A stretch of DNA of 64,000 nucleotides from Orientallactaga sibirica (GCA_036365145.1 JAEOAD010001365.1:3183001-3247000), one strand, 5' to 3'; counted from the first letter of the stretch, positions 1 to 8,644 are shown. Program-made: numbers and translations. The notes: generated by a model not told the origin, from the sequence alone.

Positions 1-27
1 TAACCACTAAGCCATCTCTCCAGCCCC
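1..27 (-). mobile_element. Dip/B2-type SINE, head only (cut by window edge)
   Basis: The bases read as the reverse complement of the SINE 5' head (CCATCTCTCCAGCCCC), the commonest motif of the window. The body lies outside the window. Confidence 0.85.
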
Positions 28-38
28 ATATTTAAAAT

Positions 39-102
39 ATATAGTGCTCAAAAAAAAAAAAAAAAAAAGAAAAGCCAAAAATAAAAATAAAAATATAGTG
101 CT
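39..102. repeat. A-rich insertion flanked by 10-bp direct repeats
   Basis: ATATAGTGCT occurs at 39-48 and again at 93-102, with only an A-rich stretch between. The second copy includes the first bases of the U6 pseudogene, so the insertion appears to have landed at the U6 5' end. I read it as a retroposition event that copied only a poly(A) tail; slippage is the alternative. Confidence 0.5.
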
Positions 103-433
103 TACTTTGGCAGCACATATACTAAAGTTAGAAAGATACATGGGAGGGACTAGAGAGATAGCTTAGTGGTTAAGATGCTTGTCTGCGAAGCCTAAGGACC
201 CAGGTGTGACTCCCTAATAGCTACGTAAGCCAGGTGCACAAGGTGGCACATGCAATTGGAGTTCATTTGCAGTGGCTGGAGGTCCTGGCATGCTCATTCT
301 CTTTCTCATCTGCCTCTTTCTTAAATAAATAAATAAATAATAAAAAATATTAAAAAAAGAAAGAAACATAGAAGATTATCTTGGCCCTGTGCAAGGATGA
401 CACACAAATTTGTGAAGCATTCCATAGTTTTTA
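98..433 (+). pseudogene. U6 snRNA pseudogene split by a SINE
   Basis: The 5' piece at about 98-141 matches the U6 start (GTGCTTACTTTGGCAGCACA, then TATACTAAAGTT). The 3' piece at about 370-433 matches the rest of U6 (AGGATGACACACAAATTTGT, then GAAGCATTCCAT). Together they cover nearly the whole of U6, with scattered substitutions. A 217-bp SINE separates them, flanked by GAAAGATACAT (131-141) and GAAAGAAACAT (359-369). No U6-type upstream promoter is visible and the copy is broken, so it is almost certainly a dead retroposed copy. Confidence 0.93.
142..358 (+). mobile_element. Dip/B2-type SINE inside the U6 pseudogene
   Basis: A full-length tRNA-derived element. The head has a pol III A box (TAGCTTAGTGG) and a degraded B box (GGTGTGACTCCC), followed by the GCCAGGTGCACAAGGTGGCA body, a CT-rich stretch and an AATAAATAAATAA tail. 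It duplicated 11 bp of U6 sequence on insertion. Confidence 0.92.
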
Positions 434-455
434 AGAATCTAAAAAAATTATAAAA

Positions 456-614
456 TTTTTTTTTTTTTTTTGGTTTTTCGAGGTAGGGTTTCACTCTAGC
501 TCAGGCTGACCTGGAATTCACTATGTAGTCTCAGGGTGGCCTTGAACTCACGGCGATCCTCCTACCTCTGCCTCCCGAGTGCTGGGATTAAAGGCGTGTG
601 CCACCACGCCCAGC
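456..614 (-). mobile_element. B1 SINE (full length)
   Basis: A reverse-oriented 7SL-derived monomer starting with a T run and GGTTTTTCGAGGTAGGG and ending in CCACCACGCCCAGC. The flanks TATAAAATTTT and TATAAAAATTTT look like target duplications. Confidence 0.93.
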
Positions 615-642
615 TATAAAAATTTTTTAAAAAGGTGCAGGT

Positions 643-855
643 TGGGCTGGAGAGATGGTTTAGTGGTTAAGGCACTTGCCTGTGAAGCGTAAGGACTCAT
701 GTTCAACTCTCCAGATCCCACATAAGCCAGACGCACAAAGGTGAGGAAAGTACACGATTGCACGTGCCCACTATGTGTTGCAAGCATCTGGAGTTCAATT
801 ACAATGGCTGAGGTCCTGGCATGCCAATTCTCTCTCCCTCTCTAAAATAACAAAG
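643..855 (+). mobile_element. Dip/B2-type SINE, long subfamily with decayed CTCF-like core
   Basis: Flanked by the 11-bp target duplication AAGGTGCAGGT (632-642 and 857-867). The middle reads GCCCACTATGTGTTGCAAGC, an apparently mutated form of the CCACTAGGTGGC segment seen intact in the copies at 7024 and 29828. Confidence 0.88.
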
Positions 856-1082
856 AAAGGTGCAGGTCAAGATGCACATAACTAGTTTCTCTCTCAGTTG
901 TAAAGAGATTATCTGAGATCTCCAGATCACCAGAGCTGTCACAGCCAAAGCAAAGGAAGCAAATGTGTTGAAGCCACAAGTCTGAGAACCTGCCAGCACT
1001 GGTGTTAGGTCCAAGGCAAGGGTGAGGAACACTATCAGGACCTTTGCATGACATTCACAGACCCCACAAGTTTGACAAATGG

Positions 1083-1292
1083 GGCCCGGTGTGGTAGCAC
1101 ATGCCTTTAAAGGCCAGCCTGAGACTACACAGTGAATTCCAAGTTAGCCTGGGCTACAGTGAGACCCAATTAAGAAAAACCAAACCAAACAAACAAACAA
1201 AAACCCACCAAACACCCCAAAAAAACAAAAACAAAACCAAAACCCAATCCCAAAGCAAAGCAAAGCAAACAAACAATAACTCCTGTCCCCAG
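1083..1292 (+). mobile_element. B1 SINE with internal deletion and long A/C-rich tail
   Basis: The B1 head runs straight from GCCTTTAA into AGGCCAGCCTGAGACTACA, so roughly 35 nt in the middle are missing. A long CAAACAAAC/CCAAAA tail follows. The flanks GTTTGACAAATGGG and GTTTGACAAAGGG are imperfect target duplications. Confidence 0.8.
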
Positions 1293-1443
1293 TGTTTGAC
1301 AAAGGGACCCAACTGGAAGGAAATGAGGTGGCTTAAGACACTGGCATTTTGTTTGGACACAGGAAAGGAGAGAGCAGGGTAGAGGGTCCCTCCTACTTAC
1401 CAGAGGGCACAGGCAGACTCATCTGGCCTAGTTAGGTTCATCA

Positions 1444-1455
1444 TAGAGAAAGAGA

Positions 1456-1487
<32 letters not shown>

Positions 1488-1637
1488 ATGGGCAAGGCAG
1501 GGCCTGTAGCCATTGCAAATGAACTGATGCATGTGCCACCATGTGCATCTGGCTTATGTGGGATCTAGAGACTTGAACCTGGGTCCTTACGCTTCACAGG
1601 CAGGTGTCTTAACCACTAAGCTATCTCTCTAGCCCCT
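1444..1637 (-). mobile_element. Dip/B2-type SINE
   Basis: Expanded GA tail region, the body (CATGTGCATCTGGCTTATGT), and a head ending in AAGCTATCTCTCTAGCCCC. Confidence 0.9.
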
Positions 1638-2270
1638 GCAGTTTGGATATTGAATGTCCCCTAAAGGCCTCCATGTTAAAGGTTTCATCCTCAATTTGGT
1701 GCTGTTGGGAGGTGGTGGAACCTCTAGGAGGTGGGTCTTAGTGGGAGAAAGTTAGGTCCTTGGAGGCATGTCCTTGAGGATATTGGAGCCTGTCTGTCTC
1801 TTTTGATTCCTGGCCGTCGTGAGGAGAGCAGCTTCTCCCCACTGTGCTCCTGCCATGATGTGCTGTCACCACAGGCCCAGGGCAAAGGGTTCCAACTGAT
1901 CATGGACTGTGAGCTCGGATAAACCATTCCTCTTTTTAAAATTATGTATTTATTTGTAAGCAGATAGAGAGAGAGAGAGAGAGAGAAAGGGAGAAAGAGA
2001 CAGAGACAGAGAGAAAATGGGTGTGCCAGGGCCTCCTGCCGCTGCAAACCAACTCCGGATGCATGCACCCCTTTGTGCATCTGGCTTTAAGTGAGTACTG
2101 GGGAGTTGAACCCTGGTTGTTAGGCTTTGCAAGCAAGTGCATTAACCACAGAGCTGTTTCTCCAGCCCCATTCCTCTTTTTAAATTTGACTACTTCAGGT
2201 CTTCTGTAATTTGTCGTCCAATTCAACAAGGTATGTACAGCAGTGGTATGCATGGAGATATTCGTCCAGG
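1638..2270 (+). mobile_element. MST/MaLR-type LTR (ERVL-MaLR), interrupted
   Basis: The order of motifs matches MST/MLT-class LTRs: GAATGTCCCC near the start, GGTGCTGTTGGGAGGTGGTG, CCTGCCATGATGTGCTGTCA, an AACTGATCATGGACTG block, then a TTCAGGTCTTCTGTAATTTG end segment. A minus-strand SINE at 1941-2167 splits it. It is an old LTR fragment with no coding potential. Boundaries are approximate. Confidence 0.75.
1941..2167 (-). mobile_element. Dip/B2-type SINE inserted in the LTR
   Basis: Flanked by a perfect 17-bp target duplication, CCATTCCTCTTTTTAAA (1924-1940 and 2168-2184). Its GA-rich stretch is an imperfect microsatellite. Confidence 0.95.
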
Positions 2271-2307
2271 GATTATTGTAGAATGACAACTGTTTCCAAG
2301 AAGCTCC

Positions 2308-2335
2308 TTTAACCACTAAGACATCTCTCCAGCCC
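2308..2335 (-). mobile_element. Dip/B2-type SINE, head fragment
   Basis: Only the terminal ~28 nt (TTAACCACTAAGACATCTCT then CCAGCCC) remain. Confidence 0.7.
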
Positions 2336-2373
2336 TAATAACTGTTTTCAAAGCATATGTAAAAAGAAAGGAA

Positions 2374-2545
2374 GGAGTTGGGCGTGGTGGTGCATGCCAT
2401 AGTTCCAGGGTTTGGGAGGCTGAGGCAGGAAGATTACCATAAGTTCACCAGTCAGGGCTGTATAGTAAGACCCTATCTCAAAAATCAAAAAAGAGGGCTG
2501 CCGGGTGTGGTGGCGCACACTTTTGATCCCAGCACACGGGAGCTA
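2374..2545 (+). mobile_element. Two B1 copies, one old and one truncated
   Basis: 2374-2492 is a diverged B1 (GGGCGTGGTGGTGCATGCCA ... ACCCTATCTCAAAAATC). 2498-2545 is the first ~45 nt of a second copy in the same orientation. Confidence 0.75.
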
Positions 2546-2599
2546 CAAAAGATGATGTCACTCAAGTAATTGGATTTCATGAAGTAATAATGAGGTAAG

Positions 2600-2780
2600 G
2601 ACTGGAGAGATAGCTTAGTGGTTAAGGCACTTGCCTGCAAAGCCTAGGGACCCAGGTGTGATTCCCCAGGACCCACATAAGCCAGATGCACAAGGTGGCA
2701 CATGCTTAAGACTCACGATCCTCCTGCCCCATCCTCCTGAGTACTGTGATTACAGACAGGCACCATGACACTTGGCCTCA
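2600..2780. mobile_element. Truncated plus-strand SINE joined to a minus-strand B1 fragment
   Basis: 2600-2705 is the 5' half of a Dip/B2-type SINE with A and B boxes, ending at GGCACATGC. 2706-2780 is the 3' end of an antisense B1 (CTCCTGAGTACTGTGATTAC). The junction has no tail, so it is probably a deletion or recombination joint. Confidence 0.75.
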
Positions 2781-2842
2781 TTATAGTCTTCAGTCTGCAT
2801 CTCTTGGTCAGTCTTTCATGACCTTGACACTCTTTTTTTTTT

Positions 2843-3060
2843 TTTTTAAATATATTTTATTTATTTATGAAAGAGAGAGAGGGAGAGGAAGAGGCAGTGA
2901 GAAAGACAGAGCGGGTGAGCTAGGGCCTCCAGCCACTGCAAATGAACTCCAGACATGTGCGCCCCCTTGTGCATCTGGCTTACGTGGGTCCTGGGGAATT
3001 GAACCAGGCTCCTTTAGCTTCCCAGGCAAACACCTTAACTGTTAAGTCATTTCCCCAGCC
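2843..3060 (-). mobile_element. Dip/B2-type SINE
   Basis: Full length, with TGACACTCTT on both sides (near 2824 and 3066) as the target duplication. Confidence 0.92.
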
Positions 3061-3091
3061 CGATCCTGACACTCTTGTTTCTCTGTTTACT

Positions 3092-3231
3092 TGCTTGTTT
3101 GTTTGAGACAGGATTTCATGTATCTCAGGCTGGCCTCTAACTCATTATATAGCTGAAGATGAGCTTGAACTCCAGATTCTCCTGCCTCTTCCCTTCCAAG
3201 ATCTGGGATTTCAGGCATATACCATGATGCC
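3092..3231 (-). mobile_element. Old B1-like element
   Basis: Diverged monomer starting TTTGAGACAGGATTTCATGT. It carries the extra ATATAGCTGAAGATGAGCTT block typical of older rodent B1/PB1-type copies, not the dipodoid form. Confidence 0.7.
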
Positions 3232-3233
3232 CA

Positions 3234-3401
3234 TTTTTTTTTTTTTTTTTTTTTTTTTGGTTTTTCGAGGTAGGGTCTCACTCTGGTCCAGGCTGACCTG
3301 GAATTAACTATGTAGTCTCAGGGTGGCCTCGAACTCACGGCGATCCTCCTACCTCTGCCTCCCAAGTGCTGGGATTAAAGGCGTGCTCCACCATGCCCGG
3401 C
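3234..3401 (-). mobile_element. B1 SINE, young TTAATT-type
   Basis: Long uninterrupted T run, GGTTTTTCGAGGTAGGGTCT, and the GGAATTAACTATGTAG variant instead of GGAATTCACTATGTAG. Near-consensus sequence suggests recent insertion. Confidence 0.93.
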
Positions 3402-3411
3402 GATGCCTATT

Positions 3412-3449
3412 TTTTTAAAAAATATTTTATTTATTTATTTGAGAGAGAG

Positions 3450-3508
<59 letters not shown>

Positions 3509-3657
3509 GGCATGCCAGGGCCTCCAGCCTCTGCAAATGAACTCCAGATGCATGTGCCCCCTTTGTGCATCTGGCTTATGTGGGTCCTGGGGAATTGAAC
3601 TGGGATCCTCTGGCTTTGCAGGCAAATGCTTTAACCACTAAGCCATCTCTCCAGCCC
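3412..3657 (-). mobile_element. Dip/B2-type SINE with long GA microsatellite
   Basis: The GA stretch at about 3440-3504 is one of the longest in the window. Body and head are complete. Confidence 0.93.
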
Positions 3658-3880
3658 CATGATGCCTGGTTTTATACTGTTCTGGGAATCAAACTCAGAG
3701 CTTCACGCATGTTAGGCAAGAACTCTACCCAGCCAGACATGGTGGAGCACGCCTTTAATCCCAGCACTCACGAGGCAGAAATAGGAGGATTGCTGTGAGT
3801 TCAAGGCCAGCCTGAGACTACATAGTGAATTCCAGGCTATCCTGGGTTAAAACAAAAACCTTCCTAGTGAAAAAAAAAAA
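3658..3880. mobile_element. ID-like minus-strand fragment followed by a plus-strand B1
   Basis: 3658-3730 resembles the antisense 3' part of an ID element (GAATCAAACTCAGAGC ... TAGGCAAGAACTCTACC). 3731-3880 is a B1 with a shortened 3' end. Confidence 0.7.
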
Positions 3881-4016
3881 TAGAACTCTATCTACTGAGC
3901 TACATCTGCAGCCTGACCTTGACACTTCAAGAATACTGCTAAAGTATCCAATGAGATACCCTTTGATTTTGGTTTCTGAGATGTTCTTGAATGATCGCAA
4001 GACAAATTGGTACTAG

Positions 4017-4098
4017 TTGTTTGTTTGTTTTCAAGGTAGGGTCTCACTCTTGTCCAGCCTGACCTGACACTCAAGGCACGCGTCACCGCTTCCGGCCT
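4017..4098 (-). mobile_element. B1 SINE with large internal deletion
   Basis: Goes from the GTAGGGTCTCACTCTTGTCC start directly to GGCACGCGTCACCGCTTCCG, losing about half of the monomer. Confidence 0.75.
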
Positions 4099-4171
4099 TG
4101 TGCCAATTTTTCAAAATCACAGAACTGATGTTGTGCAGCCTTCAGGACTGCTTGTGGTCTTGGCATGTCTT

Positions 4172-4340
4172 TTTAAAAATTAATTAATTTATTAGAGACA
4201 GAGAGAGGGTGGGAGTGAGAATGGGCCCGAAACAAACTCCAGACGCATGTGCATTTGGCTCATGTGGGACCTAAAGATTCGAACCCAGGTCCTTATGCTT
4301 TACAGACATGCGCCTTAATCGCTAAGCCATCTCTCCAGCC
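4172..4340 (-). mobile_element. Dip/B2-type SINE with shortened body
   Basis: Flanked by TGGTCTTGGCATGTCTT and TGGTCTTGGTATGTCTT, a 17-bp target duplication with one mismatch. The segment between GAATGGGC and CAAACTCCAG is missing. Confidence 0.92.
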
Positions 4341-4364
4341 TGGTCTTGGTATGTCTTATTACTA

Positions 4365-4478
4365 ACTTTATTTTAGATAGTGTCTTACTATGTAGTTCAG
4401 GCTGACCTCCAACTTGTAATCCTCCTGCCTCAGCCTCCAGAGTGCCGGGATTATAGATGTGTGCCACCATACTAAGCT
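4365..4478 (-). mobile_element. Old B1-like element
   Basis: Diverged antisense monomer: GTGTCTTACTATGTAGTTCA through GCCGGGATTATAGATGTGTG. Confidence 0.7.
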
Positions 4479-4479
4479 C

Positions 4480-5084
4480 TCAATAAATATCTTTGGAAGA
4501 CATGTTTTAAAATTATTTAGCAGATGTAAGTTTGCGTTTCATTTTATGGTTCTATTATTTTTCTGGCTACCTTACAATTTTTTGGATGATGGATTTAAAT
4601 TATTTTCTATTACAAAAGGGGTCCAGTGGCTATCTTTGTACACACATCTTTGCACACATCTCTGAGTTTCCTGAGGATAGTTTTCTTGATGTCATGTGGC
4701 TGGATCAAACGGTTTCCACTTCTTAAAAACATTTGATACACATTGTAAACTTCCCCTTCTCTGGCCCCAAATGCAGATGGATGGCAGGTTCTCCCATTCA
4801 GCCCATCTCTAGTGTGTTTCCCATCAGGATTTTCAGCAGTTTTGCTCTTCGTGTAATCATTTAATGATGTTTTGATTGCCACAAGGCTCTCTCTCTATTT
4901 TCAGAGCCAATGACTCTGAGAGAGACACAGGTGGCTGCAGACACCAGCTGGTGGAGGGCTAGGGGAGAGGTGGAAGGCTCACCCCAGCCTGCACCTGTGT
5001 CAGCAGGCCATGGGCACAGGTGGCGCCATGTTCTATGAACTTACCTGTCACCTGGGATGCGCTCTGGGGAGAGAGGCATACTCT
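4480..5084. other. Non-repetitive stretch, nothing recognised
   Basis: No SINE, LTR or clear exon. The first half is AT-rich; 4900-5080 is more GC-rich. Open frames here are short and unsupported. Confidence 0.5.
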
Positions 5085-5132
5085 GTATTTGGCAAAATCA
5101 TCTGAGAAGCTTATTAAAATGCAGATTTCTGG

Positions 5133-5322
5133 GACTGGAGAGATGGTTACTGGTTAAGGCACTTGCCTGTACAGTCTAAGGACCCAGGGTTGACTCTCTA
5201 GTATCCACATAAGCCAGATGCACAAGGTGGCACATGTGGCTAGAGTTTGCAGTGGCTAGAAGCCCTGGTGTGCCCATTCTCTCCCTCTCTCTTTAATAAA
5301 TGAATAAAAATAAGACAAATAC
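5133..5322 (+). mobile_element. Dip/B2-type SINE
   Basis: A perfect 17-bp target duplication, AAAATGCAGATTTCTGG, lies at 5116-5132 and 5323-5339. The B box is degraded (GGGTTGACTCTC). Confidence 0.95.
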
Positions 5323-5398
5323 AAAATGCAGATTTCTGGATTTCAATGCAGGGCTAAAGGTCAGAATTATTCGGGAAGCCCCAGACAACAGAATTTTT

Positions 5399-5635
5399 TT
5401 TTATTTTTATTTATTTATTAATTTGAGAGAGAGAGAGAGATACAGAAATAGGCAGGTAGAGAGAGAGCGAGAGAGAGAATGGGCACGCCAGGGCCTCTAG
5501 CCACTGCAAACGAACTCCAGATGCATGTGCCCCCTTATGCATCTGGCTTACGTGGGTCCTGGAGAATCAAGCCTCGAACCAGGATCCTTAGGCTTCACAG
5601 GCAAGCGTTTAACCACTAAGCCATCTCTCCAGCCC
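5399..5635 (-). mobile_element. Dip/B2-type SINE, expanded B-box subfamily
   Basis: Perfect 15-bp target duplication GACAACAGAATTTTT (5384-5398 and 5636-5650). The B-box region reads GAATCAAGCCTCGAACC, about 7 nt longer than the usual GAATCGAACC. Confidence 0.94.
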
Positions 5636-5794
5636 GACAACAGAATTTTTAAGTCTCTTTAGGGGCATCAAAGGAAGGCGGGCCAGCAGGCCATACTTTA
5701 AGAAAGACCAGTTTGAGCTGCAAACAAGTTTTAGAGCATTCTCCCAACACTCCAAATGCAGTTTATTTAACAAGGAATCAACTGGAAGTGCCGG

Positions 5795-6110
5795 TTAATT
5801 TTGTTTGTCAACTTGATTGGGTTAAGAAATGCTTAGGGTGGCTGGGGACATGGCTCAGCAGTTAAAGGCGCTTGCTTGCAAAACCTGCCAGTTGTAGTTT
5901 ATTTCTTCAGTACCCAGGTAAAGCCAGATGCACAAAATGATTCATTTATTTAAAGTTAGTTTGCAGCAGCAAGGGGCCCTGGTGTGCCCATTCTCTCTCT
6001 CTCTCTCTCTTTCTCTGCTTACAAATAAATAAATAAAAATAAAAAAGAAATGCTTAGGGGATTAGGACCTTTCCAGAGACAAGTAGATCACGAGGATTAG
6101 GTCTCTCAGC
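5795..6110 (+). mobile_element. Old unnamed interspersed repeat, interrupted
   Basis: GGTTAATTTTGTTTGTCAAC TTGATTGGGTTAAGAAATGC (5' part) continues after the SINE with GATTAGGACCTTTCCAGAGA. This start is common to an old mammalian dispersed repeat, but I cannot assign the family with confidence. Confidence 0.4.
5840..6042 (+). mobile_element. Dip/B2-type SINE, older subfamily
   Basis: Flanked by AAGAAATGCTTAGGG on both sides. Diagnostic features of this older group are TAAAGCCAGATGCAC, TTGCAGCAGCAAGGGG and a TGCTTACAAATAAATAAA tail. Confidence 0.92.
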
Positions 6111-6145
6111 CCTAACACCAGTGGTGATATAGAAAACCCACTCAG

Positions 6146-6352
6146 GGCTGGAGAGATGTCTCAGAAATTAAGACAGACCCAAGTTCGATTCCCCAGGACC
6201 CTCGTAAAGCCAGATGCACAAGGTGGCGCATGCATCTAGAGTTCATTTGCAGTGGCTGGAGGTCCTGGCATACCCATTCTCTCCCTCTCTCTCTGCCTCT
6301 TTCTCTCTCTCAAATAAACAAACAAATAAAATATATTTAATTTTTAAAAAAA
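6146..6352 (+). mobile_element. Dip/B2-type SINE, short head
   Basis: The head has lost about 15 nt between A and B boxes (GTCTCAGAAATTAAGACAGA); the B box AGTTCGATTCC is intact. Confidence 0.9.
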
Positions 6353-6357
6353 AAAGT

Positions 6358-6650
6358 AGCAAAGGAGGGAAGATTGATTTTGGCTCATGGTTGGCGAGGG
6401 TGCCGTCCTTATGGTGGGGTTCCCGGCAGGGGGAGTGTGCATTGGCTTGGTCATATCTTGATGGATTAGGAAACAGAACTCTGGCTGGAAGTGGAGTTGG
6501 CTATTAATCTCAAGGCTGGTCCCTTAGTGACCTACTTCTTTCAGCTGGGTCCCACCTCCTACTTAAAGGTTTCACATAACTTTCCCAAGTGACACACCGT
6601 CTGGGGACCAAGCATTCGAGCATTTTCCTCTCCAACCACAACAGAATGTG
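6358..6650 (+). mobile_element. Repeat X (unnamed rodent interspersed repeat), copy 1
   Basis: Shares the order TTTTGGCTCATGGTT, GTGACCTACTTCTTTCAGCT, GGTCCCACCTCCTA and GGGGACCAAGCATT with five other loci in this window (21075, 34816, 41462, 50675, 56185). I do not recognise the family name; no coding content. Confidence 0.6.
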
Positions 6651-6796
6651 TTCAGGCGTTGTACCCGAGTGGTATGGAGACCAATGGTGTGAGAAATTAG
6701 CCTTCCTGACAGGTGCCAGCAGCTGCTTCTCTGCTCCTGACTTTCTAGCCCATCAAATACTTGCTTACACTCACATTTAAAATTTTTATTTATGGG

Positions 6797-7010
6797 GCTG
6801 GAGAGATGGCTTAGCAGTTAAGTGCTTGCCTGTGAAGTGTAAGGACCCCAGTTTGAGGCTCGATTCCCCAGTACCCACGTAAACCAGATGCACAAGGTGG
6901 CGCATGTATCTGGAGTTCGTTTGCAGTGGCTGGAGGCCCTGATGTGCCCATTCTCGCTCTCTCTCTCTCTCTCTCTGTCGCTCTCAAATAAATAAATAAA
7001 CAAAATTTAA
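6797..7010 (+). mobile_element. Dip/B2-type SINE, expanded B-box subfamily
   Basis: The B box reads GTTTGAGGCTCGATTCCCC, showing a GGCTCGA insertion. The rest of the element is complete. Confidence 0.93.
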
Positions 7011-7023
7011 AATTTATTTTTTT

Positions 7024-7032
7024 ACTTTCAAG

Positions 7033-7075
<43 letters not shown>

Positions 7076-7256
7076 GGCATGCCAGAGCTTTAGCCTCTGC
7101 AATCGAACACTGGACACTTGCGCCACCTAGTGGGTATGTGTGACCTTGCACTTGCCTCACCTTTATGTGTCTGGCTTATGTGGGATCTGGAGAGTTGAAC
7201 AGAGGTCCTTAGGCTTCACAGGCAAGCACCTTAACCACTAAGCCATCTCTCCAGCC
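7024..7256 (-). mobile_element. Dip/B2-type SINE, CTCF-motif long subfamily
   Basis: The body contains an extra segment absent from ordinary copies: GCGCCACCTAGTGGGTATGT followed by GTGACCTTGCACTTGCC. Head and GA stretch are complete. Confidence 0.93.
7122..7133 (-). promoter_or_regulatory. CTCF-like core motif in a SINE
   Basis: On the minus strand the bases are CCACTAGGTGGC, a full match to the CTCF core CCASYAGRKGGC, followed by GCAA. Sequence match only; occupancy is unknown. Confidence 0.55.
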
Positions 7257-7289
7257 CTTTGGGTACCTTTCTTGATTACTCTTTCTACC

Positions 7290-7515
7290 TAGTTATTTGA
7301 GTTAGGGTCTGTTGCTAAATCCAAAGGTCGCTGATTTGACTATACCAGTTAGCCAGAAACCCCTGGGTATCAGCTTGCCTCCACCTCCTGAGTGCTTGGG
7401 ATGCAGGTGCACACTACCATGGCTGGTGTTTTACACACAGACAGTGCATCAGAACTCAGACCCTCAAGCTTGTGCACCTGGCATTGTACCAACTGAGCCA
7501 GCTCCCCAGCCTCCC
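7290..7515 (-). mobile_element. Old B1 + ID composite (B4-like)
   Basis: A worn antisense B1 (GAGTTAGGGTCT ... CTCCTGAGTGCTTGGGAT) runs into an antisense ID-type tail ending ACCAACTGAGCCAGCTCCCC. This layout is typical of B4-class rodent SINEs. Confidence 0.6.
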
Positions 7516-7599
7516 AGGATAATTTTAGTTCAAGTATTTACTCAACTACGTTTGTGACCAGAGGCCACAGTAATTAATTCATGTAAAGAGTGTTTATCA

Positions 7600-7723
7600 G
7601 CCGGGCGTGGTGGTGCATGCCTTTAATCCCAGCACTCGGGAGGATCGCCATGAGTTCAAGGCCACCCTGAGAATGAATTCCAGGTCAGCCTGGACTAGAG
7701 TGAGACCCTACCTTGAAAAAAAA
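7600..7723 (+). mobile_element. B1 SINE with internal deletions
   Basis: Flanked by GAGTGTTTATCA and GAATGTTTATCA. It lacks GCAGAGGTAGGAG and ACTACATAG. Confidence 0.9.
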
Positions 7724-7795
7724 GAATGTTTATCACTTCCATTTTTTCAGGGTCATGACTCAGTGTGCACATTAACCATAATGTACAAAGCCATA

Positions 7796-8405
7796 AGAGC
7801 AGTCTTCATCGCTGTACTGAGAGCAGCAGGTTCAGGAGAGCAGTCTTCGTCGCTGTACTGAGAGCAGCAGGTTCAGGAGAGCAGTCTGCATCGCTGTACT
7901 GAGAGCAGCAGGTTCAGGAGAGCAGTCTTCGTCGCTGTACTGTGAGCAGCAGGTTCAGGAGAGCAGTCTGCGTCACTGTACTGAGAGCAGCAGGTTCAGG
8001 AGAGCAGTCTGCGTCGCTGTACTGAGAGCAGCAGGTTCAGGAGAGCAGTCTGTGTCGCTGTACTGAGAGCAGCAGGTTCAGGAGAGCAGTCTTCGTCACT
8101 GTACTGAGAGCAGCAGGTTCAGGAGAGCAGTCTTCATCGCTGTACTGAGAGCAGCAGGTTCAGGAGAGCAGTCTTCGTCGCTGTACTGAGAGCAGCAGGT
8201 TCAGGAGAGCAGTCTTCATCGCTGTACTGAGAGCAGCAGGTTCAGGAGAGCAGTCTTCGTCGCTGTACTGAGAGCAGCAGGTTCAGGAGAGCAGTCTTCG
8301 TCGCTGTACTGAGAGCAGCAGGTTCAGGAGAGCAGTCTTCGTCACTGTACTGAGAGCAGCAGGTTCAGGAGAGCAGTCTTCATCGCTGTACTGAGAGCAG
8401 CAGGT
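7796..8405 (+). repeat. 41-bp minisatellite, 14 full units plus 36 nt
   Basis: The unit is AGAGCAGTCTTCGTCGCTGT followed by ACTGAGAGCAGCAGGTTCAGG. All units are exactly 41 bp with no indels; variation is confined mainly to TCTTC/TCTGC/TCTGT, AT/GT and CG/CA within one hexamer. The array starts in unique DNA and ends abruptly at CAGGT|CC. Low divergence suggests recent expansion or gene conversion. Confidence 0.97.
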
Positions 8406-8512
8406 CCTTAACATTGGCGACATTTCTGTGGATTCTCAGTTGAGAGAAAAAAGCAATGCATTTCATATATTATTTTTAAGTTGTTGCTGTTATTATAATT
8501 ATTGGTATTATT

Positions 8513-8636
8513 ATTGTAGCTCAGGCTGACCTGGAATTAACTATGTAGTCTCAGGGTGGCCTCGAACTCATGGTTATCATCCTACATCATCCTCCCATCT
8601 GCTGGGATTAAAGGTGTGATCCACTACAATTGACTT
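8513..8636 (-). mobile_element. B1 SINE, young type but decayed
   Basis: Begins at TAGCTCAGGCTGACC after an AT-rich stretch of (ATT) repeats and carries GGAATTAACTATG. The 3' part is altered. Confidence 0.85.
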
Positions 8637-8644
8637 GTTATTAT

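Larger units (their letters stand above)
5085..5715 (+). mobile_element. Possible MER5-like (hAT) relic, twice interrupted
   Basis: After removing the two SINEs, the order AATCATCTGAGAAGCTTATT, AAAATGCAGATTTCTGG, GCCCCAGACAACAGAATTTT, ACTTTAAGAAAGACCAG resembles a MER5-type non-autonomous hAT element. Terminal inverted repeats are not clear, so this is a tentative call. Confidence 0.35.

Noticed and set aside
3366..3641. Arg/Glu-rich frames over GA repeats (also near 54321 and 9599)
   Set aside because: They are translations of SINE GA stretches.
7796..8405. CRISPR-like array
   Set aside because: Units are contiguous 41-bp copies with no variable spacers, in a rodent genome.
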